DNA of 43,697 nucleotides, from positions 1 to 43,697 of IMG/VR virus record IMGVR_UViG_3300032308_001717. The stretch is one strand, 5' to 3'. Under the pieces are notes generated by a model, which saw nothing but the letters and a program-made list of their open reading frames with translations, was not told the origin of the DNA and ran no database searches. The DNA is from a virus. The position numbers and the translations under genes are program-made. Shown here in pieces: positions 1 through 7,817 of the stretch. Positions within the stretch are counted from its first letter, which is position 1; every line of letters begins with the position of its first letter.

Positions 1-60
1 AGCATAAATACCATCTATGGACCCACAGCAGTGGATGTCGCAAACTACAATAACTACTAG
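1..60 (+). CDS. 3' end of baseplate wedge gene (duplicate of 43575-43634)
   Basis: Partial reading frame, 19 codons plus a TAG stop, starting in frame at base 1. It is the same sequence as the end of the gene at 43269-43634, cut by the linearisation point. The full gene should be read at the right end of the window. Confidence 0.9.
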   Translation, partial: SINTIYGPTAVDVANYNNY

Positions 61-123
61 GGGCCTGTGATGAATTTGTCAGAGCTAGTTTACATCGACG
101 ACACCGGATACTATTTTGCTGAC
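1..123. repeat. Terminal direct repeat, left copy (circular overlap)
   Basis: Bases 1-123 are identical to 43575-43697. The copy holds the last 20 codons of the baseplate wedge gene (1-60) and the first 18 codons of the J-like gene (70 onward), so both genes run uninterrupted through the junction. This is what a circular assembly, or a circularly permuted genome cut at an arbitrary point, looks like. It is not a packaging repeat at a gene boundary, although the sequence alone cannot fully exclude a short physical redundancy. Confidence 0.95.
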
Positions 124-1257
124 TTCCCGGCATTCCAGACCTGGGTCAATGATCAGTATCGACTGATTTACGGTGACGACGTTTATATCGAACCTGACTC
201 CCAGGACGGGCAGTTCCTCGCGATCCTCGCCCTAGCATTTTACGAGACTGCAGCCCTTGGCGCATCCGTATACAACTCCTTTTCGCCCAGCACTGCTCAG
301 GGTGTAGGGCTTTCGCGAAACGTAAAAATCAACGGTCTGACCCGTCGGCAAGCTACCCTTTCCACGGTAGACCTGACGATCGTCGGCCAGGCCGGCACGG
401 TACTAGGCGTCACCGGGGCACCTGCTGTCGCTATCGACACTCTAGAGCAGAAATGGAACATCCCGATAGGTACGACGATCCCAGGCGGGGGATCGATCAT
501 TGCGACTGCTGTGGCTCAGGATGCGGGGGCAGTTCAAGCGGCCTCGAACACTGTAAACCGCATATTCACGCCGACCCGTGGCTGGCAGACTGTCAACAAC
601 GCTGGAGCAGCTACCCCAGGGATTGCTGCGGAGACCGACGCCGAGTTGCGCCTACGCCAGGCCAGATCGACGGCAAACCCGTCCCTCACGGTATTCGACG
701 GTACGATCGGGGCAGTGGCCAATCTGGCTGGAGTTACGCGCGTGCGCGGGTATGAGAACGACACCAATGCCACTGACGCCAACGGAATACTTGCTCACTC
801 GATCAGCCTGGTTGTCGAGGGTGGTGATGCCACGGAAATCGCAGAGACCATCCTGCTCCACAAGACACCTGGATGCGGGACGTTTGGCGACACCACTCAG
901 GTCGTAGCGGATCCACGAGGAATCCCAGCCACGATCAAGTTCGAGCGTCCGGCGCTCGTGACCATCGATGTACAGGTCATCATCTCCGTCAACTCTGGGT
1001 ACACCGCAGACTATGCCACCCTGATCAAGCAGGCCGTAGCCGCGTCGATCAACAGTATCGGCATCGGTAGCGATGTCCTCTATACGAAGCTTTTCATTTC
1101 GGCGTACCTGCAGAACACTGTCGCTTTCAACACGTTTGACGTGGTCAGTGTGGAGATCGCGCGCGACAGTAACCCCGTCGCGGCCGCAAACGTGGACATA
1201 GCATGGAACGAAATCGCAAGCTGTGATCCCTTGACTGACGTGGTGGTCGTAGATTGA
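70..1257 (+). CDS. Baseplate J-like protein
   Basis: 395-residue structural protein matching the baseplate J family, which builds the outer baseplate wedge of contractile tails and anchors the fibres. The N-terminus has the usual 'GTPEG'-style region of J proteins in a diverged form, a Gly/Ala-rich middle, and the ETDAELRLR motif (about residues 196-204) that typifies the family. An AGGGG ribosome-binding site ends 6 nt before ATG 70; a GTG at 67 is a less well-spaced alternative. It lies directly after the gp25-like wedge gene across the circular junction and overlaps the next gene at its stop, as in other myophage baseplate operons. Confidence 0.9.
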   Translation: MNLSELVYIDDTGYYFADFPAFQTWVNDQYRLIYGDDVYIEPDSQDGQFLAILALAFYETAALGASVYNSFSPSTAQGVGLSRNVKINGLTRRQATLSTVDLTIVGQAGTVLGVTGAPAVAIDTLEQKWNIPIGTTIPGGGSIIATAVAQDAGAVQAASNTVNRIFTPTRGWQTVNNAGAATPGIAAETDAELRLRQARSTANPSLTVFDGTIGAVANLAGVTRVRGYENDTNATDANGILAHSISLVVEGGDATEIAETILLHKTPGCGTFGDTTQVVADPRGIPATIKFERPALVTIDVQVIISVNSGYTADYATLIKQAVAASINSIGIGSDVLYTKLFISAYLQNTVAFNTFDVVSVEIARDSNPVAAANVDIAWNEIASCDPLTDVVVVD

Positions 1258-1916
1258 GCACCATAGAGCAGTACCTCAGCCTAGTTACCTCTGAGCATAA
1301 GCAGCGGATTAAATTCATCGCCATGCTGACTACTGACGTCAGCCCGCAGGTCCAGGTCCAGGATCTGATGACGTCCATGAACCCGAAATTCGATGTGGAC
1401 GTGGCCACAGGGAATCAGCTCGACATCATCGGTCAGTGGGCGGGGATCTCGCGAAACATCCCGATCCCTATCCCAGGGGTGTACTTCAGCTGGGACGGCG
1501 CCGATCCATTCCTCGGGTGGGACTTTGGCGTGTGGCAGGACTCCTCCGCGCCTGTAGACATCACAGTTTTGCCTGACGATGTTTATCGTACGTTCATCAA
1601 AGCCAAAATCGCTGCAAACCGGTGGACGGGTACCCTAGAGGACCTTTACGCGGTGTGGGATTCGGTTTTTACGGACATCACCATTTTTATTCAAGACAAC
1701 CAGAACATGACCTACAACATCGGGTTCGTGGGCCGACCGGTCGACACTCTGACGCTGGCCCTGATCCAACAAGGGTATTTGCCTCTGAAGCCAGAAGGTG
1801 TCAGAGTAAATGTGATCTACTCGCCCGTTGACGACAATCGACTATTCGCGTGGGATATTGAAAACACCGTACTGGCTGGATGGGACGAAGGGTCCTGGGC
1901 TCGTGAGCTTTCTTAA
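1254..1916 (+). CDS. Tail protein, DUF2612 / tail protein I analogue
   Basis: 220 residues resembling DUF2612 proteins, which follow the J protein in many myophages and play the role of P2 gpI (inner baseplate wedge/fibre connector). The region around 'NQLDIIGQWAGISR' and the repeated 'W.G...F.GWD.G.W' aromatic pattern are characteristic. The start appears to be TTG at 1254, overlapping the TGA of the J gene; no strong ribosome-binding site is visible, so translation is probably coupled. Function is by family and position. Confidence 0.82.
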   Translation: MSTIEQYLSLVTSEHKQRIKFIAMLTTDVSPQVQVQDLMTSMNPKFDVDVATGNQLDIIGQWAGISRNIPIPIPGVYFSWDGADPFLGWDFGVWQDSSAPVDITVLPDDVYRTFIKAKIAANRWTGTLEDLYAVWDSVFTDITIFIQDNQNMTYNIGFVGRPVDTLTLALIQQGYLPLKPEGVRVNVIYSPVDDNRLFAWDIENTVLAGWDEGSWARELS

Positions 1917-1933
1917 ACATGGAGGATCTCTGA

Positions 1934-3346
1934 ATGGGTACCAATAATTTTCTTACGTTCTGCCCGACCGACTCTGGCACCAATCTACTTACCCAGAGCG
2001 AGTACGCTATTGCAGCCGACCGCACCGTGGGCAACCAGCCGGGTGTCGCCAGCTCCAAGCTCGTGAACAAAGCTATCCGTCAATCCGCGTTCATCACCTC
2101 ACAAATCGCACAGTATCTCGCCAACAAACTGAATGCCAACGTCCTGGATGACGCGGATGTCGCAGTACTCCAGGCACTTTTTGTTTCGGCCTTTGCGATG
2201 AACGCGTCCGAGGGAATCGAAAATGTCACGGTCACCGCTACCGTAGGGGCCAGCGCTTTGACCGTAGCTTTAAAAACTAGCTCAGGAGGCAATGCCTCAG
2301 CAGCAGAACCCGCGTTTATCGGATTCAGATCCTCCACCCTTACATCGGGAGTCTACAATCGACGAATGATTTCCGGAGCCCTCTCCGTTGTCGTTTCGAG
2401 CGGATCGACCTTGGGTCAGTCCAGTGGTCAGCCTGCTGCGATTTACGTTTATGCGATCGACAATGCCGGGACTGTAGAGCTCGCGGTATCGCATAGAAAG
2501 TTCCGCGAGGACGAGCTAGTTTCAACAACTGCCGAGGGTGGCGCGGGTGGCGCGGACTCTCCGATTATCATGTACTCAGCGACCGCACGCTCAAACGTCC
2601 CCTGCCGATTGATCGCAATCCTGACGAACAGTCAGACGACCGCTGGGACATGGGCAGCTGTACCGACGCAGATTCAGCTGACTCCATTTCAAGGTGTCAA
2701 AGCTCCAACCGTGACCGTATTCAGCGGCGGCACTAGCGGGACGTATTATCGTCCGGCTGGTTGCACGAGAATAGTTTATCAAATGGTCGGCGGTGGCGGT
2801 GGTGGTGCGGGATCAAGCACTGGCGCAGCGGCAGCCGGTGCAACCGGGTCTAATTCCACTTTTGGACCGAGCACTGCGAATGGCGGCGCTGGGGGCACGA
2901 CTAATGGCGGCGGTGGCTCAGGTGGCGGCGCTACTCTCGGGACTGGCGTCATTGGATTTGCATGGGGTGGTGGCGCTGGCGGTGGCGCGGGTACCGGTCC
3001 TGCAAACGTAACTACCATCGGTGGTGTCGGTGGCGCCTCCTTTTTCGCTGGCGGTGGTCGCGGTGGAGGCGGGACGTCATCCGGTGATTATTTGGGTTCG
3101 AGTGGAAATCCAAATACAGGCAGCGGTGGCGGTGGCGCCGGTTTGTATGGCGGACTTACTTACTCCGGATCTGGCGGCGGATCTGGTGGATATTTGCAGG
3201 GTCAGATTGATGGGACAAGCTCCGCATTTGCATCATCATATTCTTATTCCGCTGGCGCTGGTGGCGCGGGGAATACGGGCGCTGGTGGATCAACTGGCGG
3301 TGGCGGTGGAAGTGGATCAATCACAATTTTTGAATTCTACGATTGA
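1934..3346 (+). CDS. Tail fibre / glycine-rich adhesin
   Basis: 470-residue fibre. Residues 1-100 look like a virion attachment region. The C-terminal half (about 275-465) is extremely glycine-rich, with GGGGGAG-type runs, and ends in a short beta-rich 'GGGSGSITIFEFYD' tail. This architecture is known from phage host-range adhesins in which polyglycine helices form the tip, as in T2-type gp38 and Gly-rich tail collar proteins. GGAGG lies 8 nt before the ATG. Its place after the DUF2612 gene fits a fibre on the baseplate. The host receptor cannot be inferred. Confidence 0.8.
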   Translation: MGTNNFLTFCPTDSGTNLLTQSEYAIAADRTVGNQPGVASSKLVNKAIRQSAFITSQIAQYLANKLNANVLDDADVAVLQALFVSAFAMNASEGIENVTVTATVGASALTVALKTSSGGNASAAEPAFIGFRSSTLTSGVYNRRMISGALSVVVSSGSTLGQSSGQPAAIYVYAIDNAGTVELAVSHRKFREDELVSTTAEGGAGGADSPIIMYSATARSNVPCRLIAILTNSQTTAGTWAAVPTQIQLTPFQGVKAPTVTVFSGGTSGTYYRPAGCTRIVYQMVGGGGGGAGSSTGAAAAGATGSNSTFGPSTANGGAGGTTNGGGGSGGGATLGTGVIGFAWGGGAGGGAGTGPANVTTIGGVGGASFFAGGGRGGGGTSSGDYLGSSGNPNTGSGGGGAGLYGGLTYSGSGGGSGGYLQGQIDGTSSAFASSYSYSAGAGGAGNTGAGGSTGGGGGSGSITIFEFYD

Positions 3347-3357
3347 TTTTAATTTCT

Positions 3358-3379
3358 GGGCGGGGGTAGATCCCCGCTC
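3358..3379 (+). terminator. Possible hairpin terminator after the fibre gene
   Basis: GGGCGGGG (3358-3365) pairs with CCCCGCTC (3372-3379) over 8 bp with one G-T wobble and a 6-nt loop. T-rich sequence follows about 10 nt later rather than immediately, so it is not a perfect intrinsic terminator. It sits between the tail genes and the lysis cassette, where a terminator or attenuator would make sense. Confidence 0.45.
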
Positions 3380-3432
3380 GAAGTGGAATTTTGTTTTTGA
3401 ATCGGTCACTAAATAACTATAAGGTGGGTTCA

Positions 3433-3699
3433 ATGACAACAAAGAGCCAAGACCACAGTCAAAAAACGCTTTCGCAGATTTTCAATCTCGAAATTTTAAT
3501 CACCATCATCACCCTCGTCATAGCAGCGGTGATCTACTCCTTTACTACTTTCAGCTATGCCAACTCGACCTATGTGACTAAATCAGAATCAGAGATACGA
3601 GAGCAGAGCTGGAGCAAGGACATCCAGTCGCTGAAGGACACGTCAAAGCGAATAGAAAACAAGCTGGACAAGGTTCTCGGGCTGCCCACGGACGATTGA
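3433..3699 (+). CDS. Small single-span membrane protein, lysis region
   Basis: 88 residues. A short polar N-terminus is followed by one hydrophobic segment (about residues 17-40) and a charged helical C-terminus likely to form a coiled coil. The start at 3433 is chosen because GGTGGG lies just upstream; an in-frame ATG at 3391 has no ribosome-binding site. It opens the lysis cassette, so it may be a holin, antiholin or pinholin, but its topology does not prove this. Confidence 0.65.
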   Translation: MTTKSQDHSQKTLSQIFNLEILITIITLVIAAVIYSFTTFSYANSTYVTKSESEIREQSWSKDIQSLKDTSKRIENKLDKVLGLPTDD

Positions 3700-3708
3700 A
3701 ATCAGGCC

Positions 3709-3740
3709 TTGGCAGGCTATCGATAGAGTGGTCATATAGT
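3709..3740 (+). promoter_or_regulatory. Possible promoter of lysis genes
   Basis: TTGGCA at 3709-3714 resembles a -35 box. CATATA (3733-3738, spacer 18) or TATAGT (3735-3740, spacer 20) could be the -10. The site falls in the 73-nt gap before the membrane protein at 3773. The match is imperfect and the call tentative. Confidence 0.3.
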
Positions 3741-3772
3741 ATTTTGGCTGAAAAGTACTCCAAGGAGGATGT

Positions 3773-4195
3773 ATGAAAAGATTTATGACTTTGCCGATGG
3801 CGGCACTGATGTTCATGATGGCTTTTGTTTTTAACGCTTTCGGTCAGGATGTGAGTATCCCGGCTGAGCCATCGACTGTAAACGATGTTTTGCAGAGCAT
3901 CGGGAATCTAATCGGGATCGCCTCTGGTGGCGCGGCCGCGACCACTCTCGCGATCGTTCTCGCCGTATCGCAGATCATCAGCAAGTTCGTGCTAAGCCCT
4001 CTATGGGACTCTCTGAAACTAGATCCTAAATACAAATTTCTGGTGTTCGCAATGATGAGCTTGGTCGGCGCGGTCGTACCCCTGATGATGCAGGGTGCGT
4101 CGTTTGTGGCTGCAGTAATGTCTGGTGGTGTGCTCCTCCTCGCGATGCAGTACGGTCATCGGATCTACGAATTGTTTATCGAAAAGCCTAAGTGA
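3773..4195 (+). CDS. Membrane protein with signal-like N-terminus, holin candidate
   Basis: 140 residues. The N-terminus is a basic stretch and a hydrophobic core ending AFGQD, which reads as a Sec signal peptide (cleavage near residue 24). Three further hydrophobic segments follow (about 47-68, 85-103 and 108-128). AAGGAGG sits 6 nt before the ATG. It is followed by spanin and endolysin genes, so a holin or holin-like role is the best guess. A cleavable signal on a multi-span phage holin would be unusual. Confidence 0.65.
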   Translation: MKRFMTLPMAALMFMMAFVFNAFGQDVSIPAEPSTVNDVLQSIGNLIGIASGGAAATTLAIVLAVSQIISKFVLSPLWDSLKLDPKYKFLVFAMMSLVGAVVPLMMQGASFVAAVMSGGVLLLAMQYGHRIYELFIEKPK

Positions 4196-4578
4196 AAAAT
4201 TTCGGATCTATAGGAAAATTCTTCGTAGCACTATTTACGAACAGGTCGAAGGACCTGTTCGTTGCACGTTTGGGATCATCACTGCTGCTCGCAAACTTTG
4301 GGATCGTCGGCCCTTGGGCTGAGTTTCTGGGGTTTCCGATCCGCGCTGTGATCGGTGTGCTCCTCGATGAGGCCATCTACACGATCGATGTGACTCTGGA
4401 CTCGATTAAGGCGGCCATGAGTATCCCGGAGTTTAAGGCCCGGGCTAAACTAGAATACGACAAAGCCAAGAGCCGGAAGGGTCTGACCGATGCCGAAAAA
4501 GCTAAGATTCGCAAAGAGTATCTTGACACTCTGGATCGTTTTACTGAGCTGCGGATGCGGCACGATGCCAATCCCTAA
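4192..4578 (+). CDS. Probable inner-membrane spanin subunit (Rz-like)
   Basis: 128 residues from a GTG that overlaps the preceding TGA. The N-terminal half has hydrophobic stretches (about 27-70) and the C-terminal half (85-128) is a long charged helix rich in Lys, Glu and Arg. A membrane anchor plus helical periplasmic domain is the i-spanin plan, and the lipoprotein gene beginning inside its 3' end matches the classic Rz/Rz1 overlap. The primary sequence is not recognisably Rz, so the call rests on architecture and position. Confidence 0.5.
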   Translation: MKNFGSIGKFFVALFTNRSKDLFVARLGSSLLLANFGIVGPWAEFLGFPIRAVIGVLLDEAIYTIDVTLDSIKAAMSIPEFKARAKLEYDKAKSRKGLTDAEKAKIRKEYLDTLDRFTELRMRHDANP

Positions 4579-4855
4579 TGTAGAGTTTATCCGCGTCATC
4601 CCGTTTGACCCACCAGAGGCCGCGTCGGTAGAGCTAGTCAGCCGCAAGCGCAGGCTGTACACGCCAGCCGAAACTGAAAATCTACTCCCATACCTGACAT
4701 GCCTGACTCCGGAGGGAGTCCAGGAGATCATTACAAAAAGCAAAATGCAGTGCCGCCAGGATGGTGATGCGTGCTCGCAAAAGCTAGATTCAGTTCGTGA
4801 CACTGTCGAGGCTCTTGATAGCATCGCGGATTCAATTTTAAAAACAATTCCCTAA
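4490..4855 (+). CDS. Probable outer-membrane spanin lipoprotein (Rz1-like)
   Basis: 121 residues with a lipoprotein signal: Lys/Arg n-region, hydrophobic segment 10-19, then LLSC (Cys21) or the following Cys23 as lipid acceptor. The mature part is helical and carries two further Cys residues (in the CLTPEG region and at the MQCRQDGDAC stretch). It starts 89 bp inside the upstream gene in another frame, the arrangement known for o-spanins. It would bridge to the i-spanin and disrupt the outer membrane at lysis. It is longer than typical Rz1. Confidence 0.65.
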   Translation: MPKKLRFAKSILTLWIVLLSCGCGTMPIPNVEFIRVIPFDPPEAASVELVSRKRRLYTPAETENLLPYLTCLTPEGVQEIITKSKMQCRQDGDACSQKLDSVRDTVEALDSIADSILKTIP

Positions 4856-4864
4856 GGAGGAACT

Positions 4865-6373
4865 ATGGGAGCAGTGAAGAAGTTAGCGCCGTATGGGTAC
4901 AAATCATCCGCCGGCATCCAGCTCTATGATGTCGACTCTCGTCGAGCGAAAAATATGCCCGATGCTCTCGACGACATCATCATCGCGAAGATGCTGGAGA
5001 TCGATCCCAAAGGCTTCGGCCTGGCGTACTCCACAAAGGATGGCAACTATCTGACCGGTCTCGCAGCGCGGGCTCTGACAGCCCTGCAGGTCCGTGAGAA
5101 GTCCAACAAAAACGACGGCTATATGGTCGAGATGATCCAGAAAGTCAGCGGCGGCCAAAAGGGCTGGGCATGGTGCATGTATCAGCAACAGGCCTGCGTC
5201 GGCATCGCAGAGACTCTCACCGGTATCGCCTCCCTGTTCCCGTACTCAGGCTCATGTGCCGCGGTACGGAACGGATCGAAGAAAATCCCTGGCCTGGTCG
5301 TACCCATCAAAGATTCGCAGTTCGGAGACGTGTGGATCAAGGTGTACTCAAACGGAACGGGCCACACCGGAAATTTCGATAGCTGGATCACCCCTGGACT
5401 GACCGCATACCTGAACGAGGGCAATACGACCGCCGGCAGCGAAAAGCCTGGTGGTCCAGTGGTGCGTGAGGGTGGCGGATCATACCGCGTCGCCCGCGAC
5501 ATCAAAAAGGACAACTGGATGATGGCTGTGCGTCCGTTCAAGTTGATCCAGGGTGGCGTGAAGGCAGAGCCCTCGCCTATGCCTGATGTGCGTCCGGACG
5601 AATCAAATATCCCGAGCTATGGAGAGATCTCGGATCGCGTCCTAGCTGCGCAGCGAGCACTCAATCGCTACGGTGCGGGTCTAAAAGAGGATGGCGATTT
5701 CCAAGAACTCACCAAGGCAGCGTTTGCGAAATTCCAAAAGCAAAACGGTCTCCGCGGCACCGGCATCCCTGGCGAGAAGACGATGGCGCTCCTGTTTGGC
5801 GCGATTGCGATGCCGCCCGAGATCGCGGGCACACCCACGAATCCGAACTGGGCCTCGCTGCTAAAGTACTGTGTGATCGACTCAGGTCGCGTCGAGGAGG
5901 TTCGTCGGGCCTGTACTCGTATGCGCAGAAACCAGTCCACCTATATGAGGATCGCCAGCATCCTCGACACCAAGTGGGAGTATATCGCACTGACTCACTA
6001 CCGCGAGAGCAGCGCACTGACTCTGGACGTGTATCTCCACAACGGTCAGAAGCTAGGCAAACCGACGACGATCGTACCGAAAGGGATTTTATTCCGAGCC
6101 GATCAGTTCATCGAGGCTGCCGTAGATGCCTGCAAATCGTTCCGTGGCATTAAGGATGACGGGGTATTCCTAGGGCTGTCTGAGCGATTCAACGGCCTGG
6201 GCTACCGTAAAAAGGTGGGGGACCATGGCGTAGTCGAGTACTCGCCTTACATCACCGCTGGCACGAACCACTCGGACGAGACCGGCAAGTACATCGCTGA
6301 CGGAAAATACAGCGCAACAGCTATCGAAAAACAGCTGGGTGTGATGGCTCTGCTTAAAGGATTTGCGGCTTAG
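4865..6373 (+). CDS. Multidomain endolysin (CHAP-like, peptidoglycan-binding, muramidase-like)
   Basis: 502 residues behind an excellent AGGAGG. Three parts are visible. First, an N-terminal region to about residue 175 with WAWC (Cys104) and GHTG (His167), matching a CHAP-type cysteine amidase/peptidase. Second, a PG_binding_1 domain (about 255-312). Third, a C-terminal domain (about 327-500) with HYRESS (Glu381), LHNG, RFNGLGYR and GTNHSDETGKYIADG, typical of a phage/bacterial lysozyme-like hydrolase family. The enzyme would cut both peptide and glycan bonds. There is no signal peptide, so it needs a holin. It is much larger than usual Gram-negative phage lysins. Confidence 0.85.
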   Translation: MGAVKKLAPYGYKSSAGIQLYDVDSRRAKNMPDALDDIIIAKMLEIDPKGFGLAYSTKDGNYLTGLAARALTALQVREKSNKNDGYMVEMIQKVSGGQKGWAWCMYQQQACVGIAETLTGIASLFPYSGSCAAVRNGSKKIPGLVVPIKDSQFGDVWIKVYSNGTGHTGNFDSWITPGLTAYLNEGNTTAGSEKPGGPVVREGGGSYRVARDIKKDNWMMAVRPFKLIQGGVKAEPSPMPDVRPDESNIPSYGEISDRVLAAQRALNRYGAGLKEDGDFQELTKAAFAKFQKQNGLRGTGIPGEKTMALLFGAIAMPPEIAGTPTNPNWASLLKYCVIDSGRVEEVRRACTRMRRNQSTYMRIASILDTKWEYIALTHYRESSALTLDVYLHNGQKLGKPTTIVPKGILFRADQFIEAAVDACKSFRGIKDDGVFLGLSERFNGLGYRKKVGDHGVVEYSPYITAGTNHSDETGKYIADGKYSATAIEKQLGVMALLKGFAA

Positions 6374-6533
6374 AGACCTGGCGGATCGGCGGCGTGATCA
6401 TGACCACTGTGGATCCGCACGCATTACAGTTCAGATACAGCAGGTCGCGCTCTCCACAGGGGAGGCGGCCTAGTTTCGCCACGCTCTTGGTGGTCAGCAT
6501 GATCTGGCAGCAGGTACATTTTTTCAAGTTCAT
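6354..6533 (-). CDS. Small zinc-ribbon protein
   Basis: 59 residues. CTCC near the N-terminus and LNCNAC in the middle give a CxCC...CxxC zinc-ribbon pattern. The chosen ATG overlaps the TGA of the HNH gene and has GGAGG 5 nt upstream, which rules out the longer in-frame start. It is the last gene of the leftward operon and its 3' end overlaps the endolysin stop by 20 bp. Function unknown; possibly nucleic-acid binding with the HNH partner. Confidence 0.6.
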   Translation of the reverse strand: MNLKKCTCCQIMLTTKSVAKLGRLPCGERDLLYLNCNACGSTVVMITPPIRQVSKPQIL

Positions 6534-6829
6534 TTGGCCTCCAGCTCGGCGTTCCACATGCGCCCGTTTTGTTTATGCCAACCTAATCGGCTCAGCTCAG
6601 AAAAGACTTTAGGGTATTTTCGGAGCATGGTGTCCCAGCCAATCGTGTGCTGCTCGGTGTGATGGCGACGACATAGAGGCACGAGGTTCCAGGGTGTATC
6701 GGGCCCACCAGCCCCTCGGGATCGTATGTGGCAGGGATCGGAGGGGCGAGCGCCGCACGCGAGACACGCGCGGTCATGGTAGGTGTCGAGGAGCTTACGA
6801 TCCTCGATGCGCTGAAAAGTGTCGGTCAT
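6530..6829 (-). CDS. HNH endonuclease-like protein
   Basis: 99 residues. CLACG (first zinc pair), DPCHI, then NLVPLCRRHHTEQH is the HNH/beta-beta-alpha-metal core in order. A longer in-frame start at 6877 adds a Cys/Ser-rich stretch unlike the family, so ATG 6829 is preferred. It probably cleaves or nicks DNA; free-standing HNH proteins in phages are homing enzymes or packaging helpers. Its position in an antisense accessory island favours a homing or accessory role. Confidence 0.8.
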   Translation of the reverse strand: MTDTFQRIEDRKLLDTYHDRACLACGARPSDPCHIRSRGAGGPDTPWNLVPLCRRHHTEQHTIGWDTMLRKYPKVFSELSRLGWHKQNGRMWNAELEAK

Positions 6830-6928
6830 GGAGAGGCTACCCAAAATCGATACAGAGTCTGAGCAGCAGCATACCACAGGCGATTCCTATGACAAATGCA
6901 GGCAGAACCCAGTGCGCGTGCGGATCAC

Positions 6929-7537
6929 TCATAGAGAGATGACCAGGGTGCCGCACGTCAGAGTCTGCCCAGAAAGTGTGCACGAGGTATTTGTCGCAGT
7001 GCCTGTCGCGAGGATGTGATCGATCTCCTGGCCTAGGGTTCCACCGAGTACGACCATGCTGATGTTACGGTACGACGTCACATCCCTGATGGTGGACATG
7101 TAGGACGCATTGCACGACAGTTTGCAGGTCTGCGGATTACCAGTCGTGGCATGAGCCTGCAGCCCGAAGTAGTTGTCATTGAAAGTGATCGGCCCACCGG
7201 TGGTCTGATGCAGCCCATCGTCCCAGCAGTACTGGCGACTGTCGTACTCCACGCAGGAAGCTAGGGCCGTAAAAGTCAGGGAGGGATAGGACGTCGATGG
7301 CGCTATGGTACGGCTCAGGGTGTAGATCGTTAGGGGTATGACTGTGGGCTCGACCACGGGATCGCCGGGATCGGCGAGTACAGGATCAGGATCGCCGCCA
7401 GGATCGAGGGCGGGCGAGCCACCATCTACCGGGGCGCTCGCGACCGCAGGACCAGTACCCGACTCGTTACAGGCCGTCAGGCACACCAGGGACATGACCA
7501 GCGCCAGGAATCTCGTAGAGCAGTTTAGGGTTCTCAT
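6929..7537 (-). CDS. Secreted lipoprotein of unknown function
   Basis: 202 residues with a clear type II signal: hydrophobic core then LTAC, Cys23 as lipid acceptor. The +2 residue is Asn, so outer-membrane sorting is expected. Residues about 25-65 are a Pro/Asp/Gly/Val linker. The rest is a small domain with several Cys residues in pairs (CVEYDSRQYC, CKLSC, CTLSGQTLTC) that probably form disulfides. A phage lipoprotein outside the lysis cassette suggests superinfection exclusion or host-surface alteration; this is inference. A GGAG-type ribosome-binding site lies in the end of the preceding gene. Confidence 0.75.
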   Translation of the reverse strand: MRTLNCSTRFLALVMSLVCLTACNESGTGPAVASAPVDGGSPALDPGGDPDPVLADPGDPVVEPTVIPLTIYTLSRTIAPSTSYPSLTFTALASCVEYDSRQYCWDDGLHQTTGGPITFNDNYFGLQAHATTGNPQTCKLSCNASYMSTIRDVTSYRNISMVVLGGTLGQEIDHILATGTATNTSCTLSGQTLTCGTLVISL

Positions 7538-7539
7538 GG

Positions 7540-7689
7540 TTATTCCTGCTCCGCTTTCGCTTTTTTGATGACGGTCTGCAGCTCCTGATTCAGCTCCTGT
7601 CCGTATGTGCCAAGCTCTAAAACCGTATGGGCGGCACGCTCTAGGGCGGCGACCAGCTCAGCTATGGTCTGTGCATTTTTGTTTTCCAT
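7540..7689 (-). CDS. Small coiled-coil peptide (49 aa)
   Basis: 49 residues, almost entirely helical, rich in Ala, Glu, Leu and Gln, with heptad-like spacing (AELVAALERAA, LNQELQTVIKKA). AGGTGG lies upstream of the ATG and the stop is 2 nt before the lipoprotein start, so it leads the leftward operon. Function is not recognised; a small helical partner protein is plausible. Confidence 0.6.
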   Translation of the reverse strand: MENKNAQTIAELVAALERAAHTVLELGTYGQELNQELQTVIKKAKAEQE

Positions 7690-7724
7690 GAGATCCACCT
7701 TGCGTTTCAGCGGGTTATTCCGCC

Positions 7725-7730
7725 TATACT
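7725..7730 (+). promoter_or_regulatory. Weak candidate -10 box
   Basis: TATACT differs from the consensus -10 by one base, but the only -35-like sequence (TTGCGT at 7700-7705) is poor and 19 bp away. It lies 5' of the two operator dyads in the 128-nt divergent gap. Confidence 0.2.
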
Positions 7731-7744
7731 AAGAGAATATCAGT

Positions 7745-7786
7745 GTCTCATCTGCGAGACTAATATAAAAACTCAGTCACGAGTTT
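7745..7786. promoter_or_regulatory. Two tandem dyad operators in a divergent control region
   Basis: GTCTC-N6-GAGAC (7745-7760) and AAACTC-N6-GAGTTT (7769-7786) are both perfect inverted repeats with 6-nt centres. They share the core CTCA-N4-CGAG (7747-7758 and 7772-7783), offset by 25 bp. A third copy lies at 10804-10815. AT-rich TAATAT follows the first dyad at 7761, where a -10 would be. The sites lie between the leftward lipoprotein operon and the rightward ParB/mom operon, so they probably control one or both. Confidence 0.65.
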
Positions 7787-7817
7787 ATGTCCTAACTAGC
7801 TGAAAAGAGGCGGTCGA

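Noticed and set aside
2779-3018. Pro-rich minus-strand frame
   Set aside because: Mirror of the Gly-rich fibre; GGC/GGT codons read as Pro/Ala on the other strand.
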